From Bradyrhizobium elkanii WSM2783 (GTDB lineage: Bacteria > Pseudomonadota > Alphaproteobacteria > Rhizobiales > Xanthobacteraceae), in the NCBI RefSeq assembly GCF_000472865.1, contig NZ_AXAP01000001.1, positions 243,461 through 307,460 of the forward strand: a stretch of 64,000 nt of DNA, written 5' to 3'. Position 1 is the stretch's first letter. The number at the start of each line of letters is the position of its first letter. The position numbers and the translations under genes are program-made. A model generated the notes under the pieces. It was not told where the DNA came from, searched no databases, and worked only from the letters and a program-made list of their open reading frames with translations. This document shows positions 63,084-64,000 of the stretch, piece after piece.

Positions 63084-63463
63084 TAACCCCAGCGAGAACG
63101 GAGAACGCGCGTTCTTCACGAGCGCTCATCGTTGCATCGCGCTTAAGGATCAGGGGGTACCGGGAGACGCCGCGCTCTTGCTGCTTCAAGCGCTTGCCCA
63201 GTTGGCGCTCTTGTCGGCCCCGCACTCGAGGGAAGGATGGGTCCGACGCGAATATATCTTCTCCCGGTTCGTTGCAGACTGCGCCCCAGCCGCCGGATTC
63301 GACGCCATTCGTTACGGATCAACTAAGCGACCGAGCGGCGGCAATTGGGTGATCCTTGCCCCCGCTGACGATCTCAAATCAATTGCGTCTTTGCAAAGCT
63401 GGTCGGCAATGGTGGTCCCCGATTCATCGCCACGATGATGACTGTGGCACGCGAAAAACAGAA
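63084..63463. other. Gap with a possible RES-domain fragment
   Basis: About 380 bases. A plus-strand frame from about 63140 to 63370 reads REYIFSRFVADCAPAAGFDA then IRYGSTKRPSGGNWVILAP, which resembles the end of RES-domain proteins (NAD-degrading toxins of RES-Xre pairs). No start or antitoxin gene is visible, so it is at most a fragment. Confidence 0.35.
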
Positions 63464-63730
63464 TCACTTCATCCCCTCCAACAGCTTCCGCGCCTCCTCC
63501 AACAACTCCCGAACCTGCCTTCGCTCGGCGATCGCATCCCTGGTGAACAGGCCGTGCTTGCGCGCGTTCTGGTTTGCCCTTGGCGCGCCGGATCCCTGTG
63601 CGCCGCCGTGCACGCGGCAGCGCTTCTTGCCGTGTACCGCCCGCGAGCGGCACGCGCCGCCGCAACGGGTTTTGGCGCCACAACGTGGGCTCGCCAGCAT
63701 CGGGGCGGTATTTCTGATGTGATTGCTCAT
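63464..63730 (-). CDS. Small phage/island-type protein with HGGAQGSGAP motif, copy 2
   Basis: The protein has 88 residues. It begins MSNHIRNTAPMLASPRCGAK and carries HGGAQGSGAPRANQNARKHG, nearly the same as the protein at 3916-4182 (differences mostly in the Cys-rich loop and the last 15 residues). Same orientation as copy 1, about 59.5 kb apart. Its start overlaps the stop of a remnant of the partner gene. Function unknown. Confidence 0.7.
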   Translation of the reverse strand: MSNHIRNTAPMLASPRCGAKTRCGGACRSRAVHGKKRCRVHGGAQGSGAPRANQNARKHGLFTRDAIAERRQVRELLEEARKLLEGMK

Positions 63731-63846
63731 GCCTGTGCGTCTCGCTTGGCATCAGCGGAAGTTTGTCCTCGCTTGGAGCCGAGGGCCTTCGACGCCTTCC
63801 GCGCCGCGGATGCCGGCCGATGCATCACCTGCTCTCGTCGCTTGCG
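63727..63846 (-). pseudogene. 3'-terminal remnant of the partner gene of copy 2
   Basis: The last codons read ASAARKASKALGSKRGQTSA then DAKRDAQA and a stop, matching ASAARKAPKAAGSKRRRDSA at the end of the gene at 4179-4841. The upstream part is missing and is replaced by the end of a ClpP-like gene in the same frame, separated by a TGA. A deletion or fusion of about 190 codons must have occurred. Confidence 0.65.
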
Positions 63847-64000
63847 TCATAACACCCCCGCGATTAGCCCGAGCTTCAGCGCCTCGTTCGCCTCGACGTA
63901 CCAGTTCGATGGGGCGCGCCGGATGACTTCCTCAAACGTCACGCTCGAACCGCTGATGAGGTTCTGAAACCCCTCGTTCTGGATATCGATCGAGCACTGA
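63847..64000 (-). CDS. C-terminal end of a ClpP-like serine protease, cut by the window edge
   Basis: On the minus strand, the frame enters from the right edge and ends at TGA (63849-63847). The visible residues (VTFEEVIRRAPSNWYVEANE then ALKLGLIAGVL) resemble the end of ClpP-type proteases, where W-x-(S/T)AxEAxxxGLID is usual. Its N-terminus and catalytic triad lie outside. ClpP-like proteins occur in phage head modules, which suits the phage-like neighbours. Confidence 0.45.
   Translation of the reverse strand, partial: QCSIDIQNEGFQNLISGSSVTFEEVIRRAPSNWYVEANEALKLGLIAGVL

Overview
The window looks like chromosomal DNA of a GC-rich alphaproteobacterium. The density of branched-chain-type ABC transporters, tripartite tricarboxylate transporters, AraC/LysR/MarR/Lrp regulators and CoA-linked catabolic genes fits Bradyrhizobium or a close relative. 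This is a family-level inference from gene content; no rRNA, tRNA or other marker gene is present.

Layout. (1) 1-5300 is an accessory edge: a partial unknown gene, an HsdR-N-like nuclease-domain protein, a small membrane protein, a damaged SEC-C gene and an overlapping pair of small phage/island-type genes. (2) 5366-13611 holds an aromatic-acid-type efflux operon (membrane fusion protein, DUF1656, FUSC) with a divergent AraC gene, then Lrp, AraC and LysR regulators and a VOC protein. (3) 13645-24928 is a catabolic block: flavin reductase, a decayed substrate-binding-protein remnant, LivHMGF-type ABC genes, two enoyl-CoA hydratases, a creatininase-family amidohydrolase, a luciferase-like monooxygenase, an acyl-CoA ligase and the intact binding protein, closed by a convergent AraC gene. 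The substrate is unknown. (4) 25877-27390 is mostly debris, including a broken lipoamide dehydrogenase end. (5) 27391-41132 is a nicotinate-type N-heterocycle pathway: MarR regulator, three-subunit molybdenum hydroxylase with a CoxG-like factor, FAD monooxygenase, maleamate amidase, N-formylmaleamate deformylase, 2,5-dihydroxypyridine dioxygenase, an MFS transporter and a TctCBA uptake system. (6) 41505-46350 holds LigB/LigA-like dioxygenase subunits, an MFS transporter, an atypical SDR and a malic enzyme, followed by a large convergent OmpR-wHTH/NTPase regulator. (7) 50140-56802 is another CoA-type catabolic set: racemase, quinone-oxidoreductase-like enzyme, thioesterase, SDR, Lrp regulator, orphan binding protein and acyl-CoA ligase. 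(8) 57086-59767 is an autotransporter with three Ig-like repeats. (9) 59797-64000 is a second accessory edge with hypothetical genes, a second copy of the small phage/island gene and the end of a ClpP-like gene.

Two features tie the window together. A 40-bp sequence occurs in direct orientation at 5270 and 59797 with two mismatches and brackets the whole metabolic segment. A roughly 260-bp gene also occurs in the same orientation near both ends (3916 and 63464). This suggests a 54-kb metabolic island or a recombination-prone segment set in phage-like accessory DNA, although no integrase is visible.

The most informative signals are paired CTTG-N4-CAAG dyads with identical 19-bp spacing upstream of both the hydroxylase operon and tctCBA (a possible shared operator), LigB-like and SDR proteins that lack expected catalytic residues, and an unassigned two-component flavin monooxygenase pathway with its own transporter. 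All functional assignments come from reading motifs and gene context; no database search was run.
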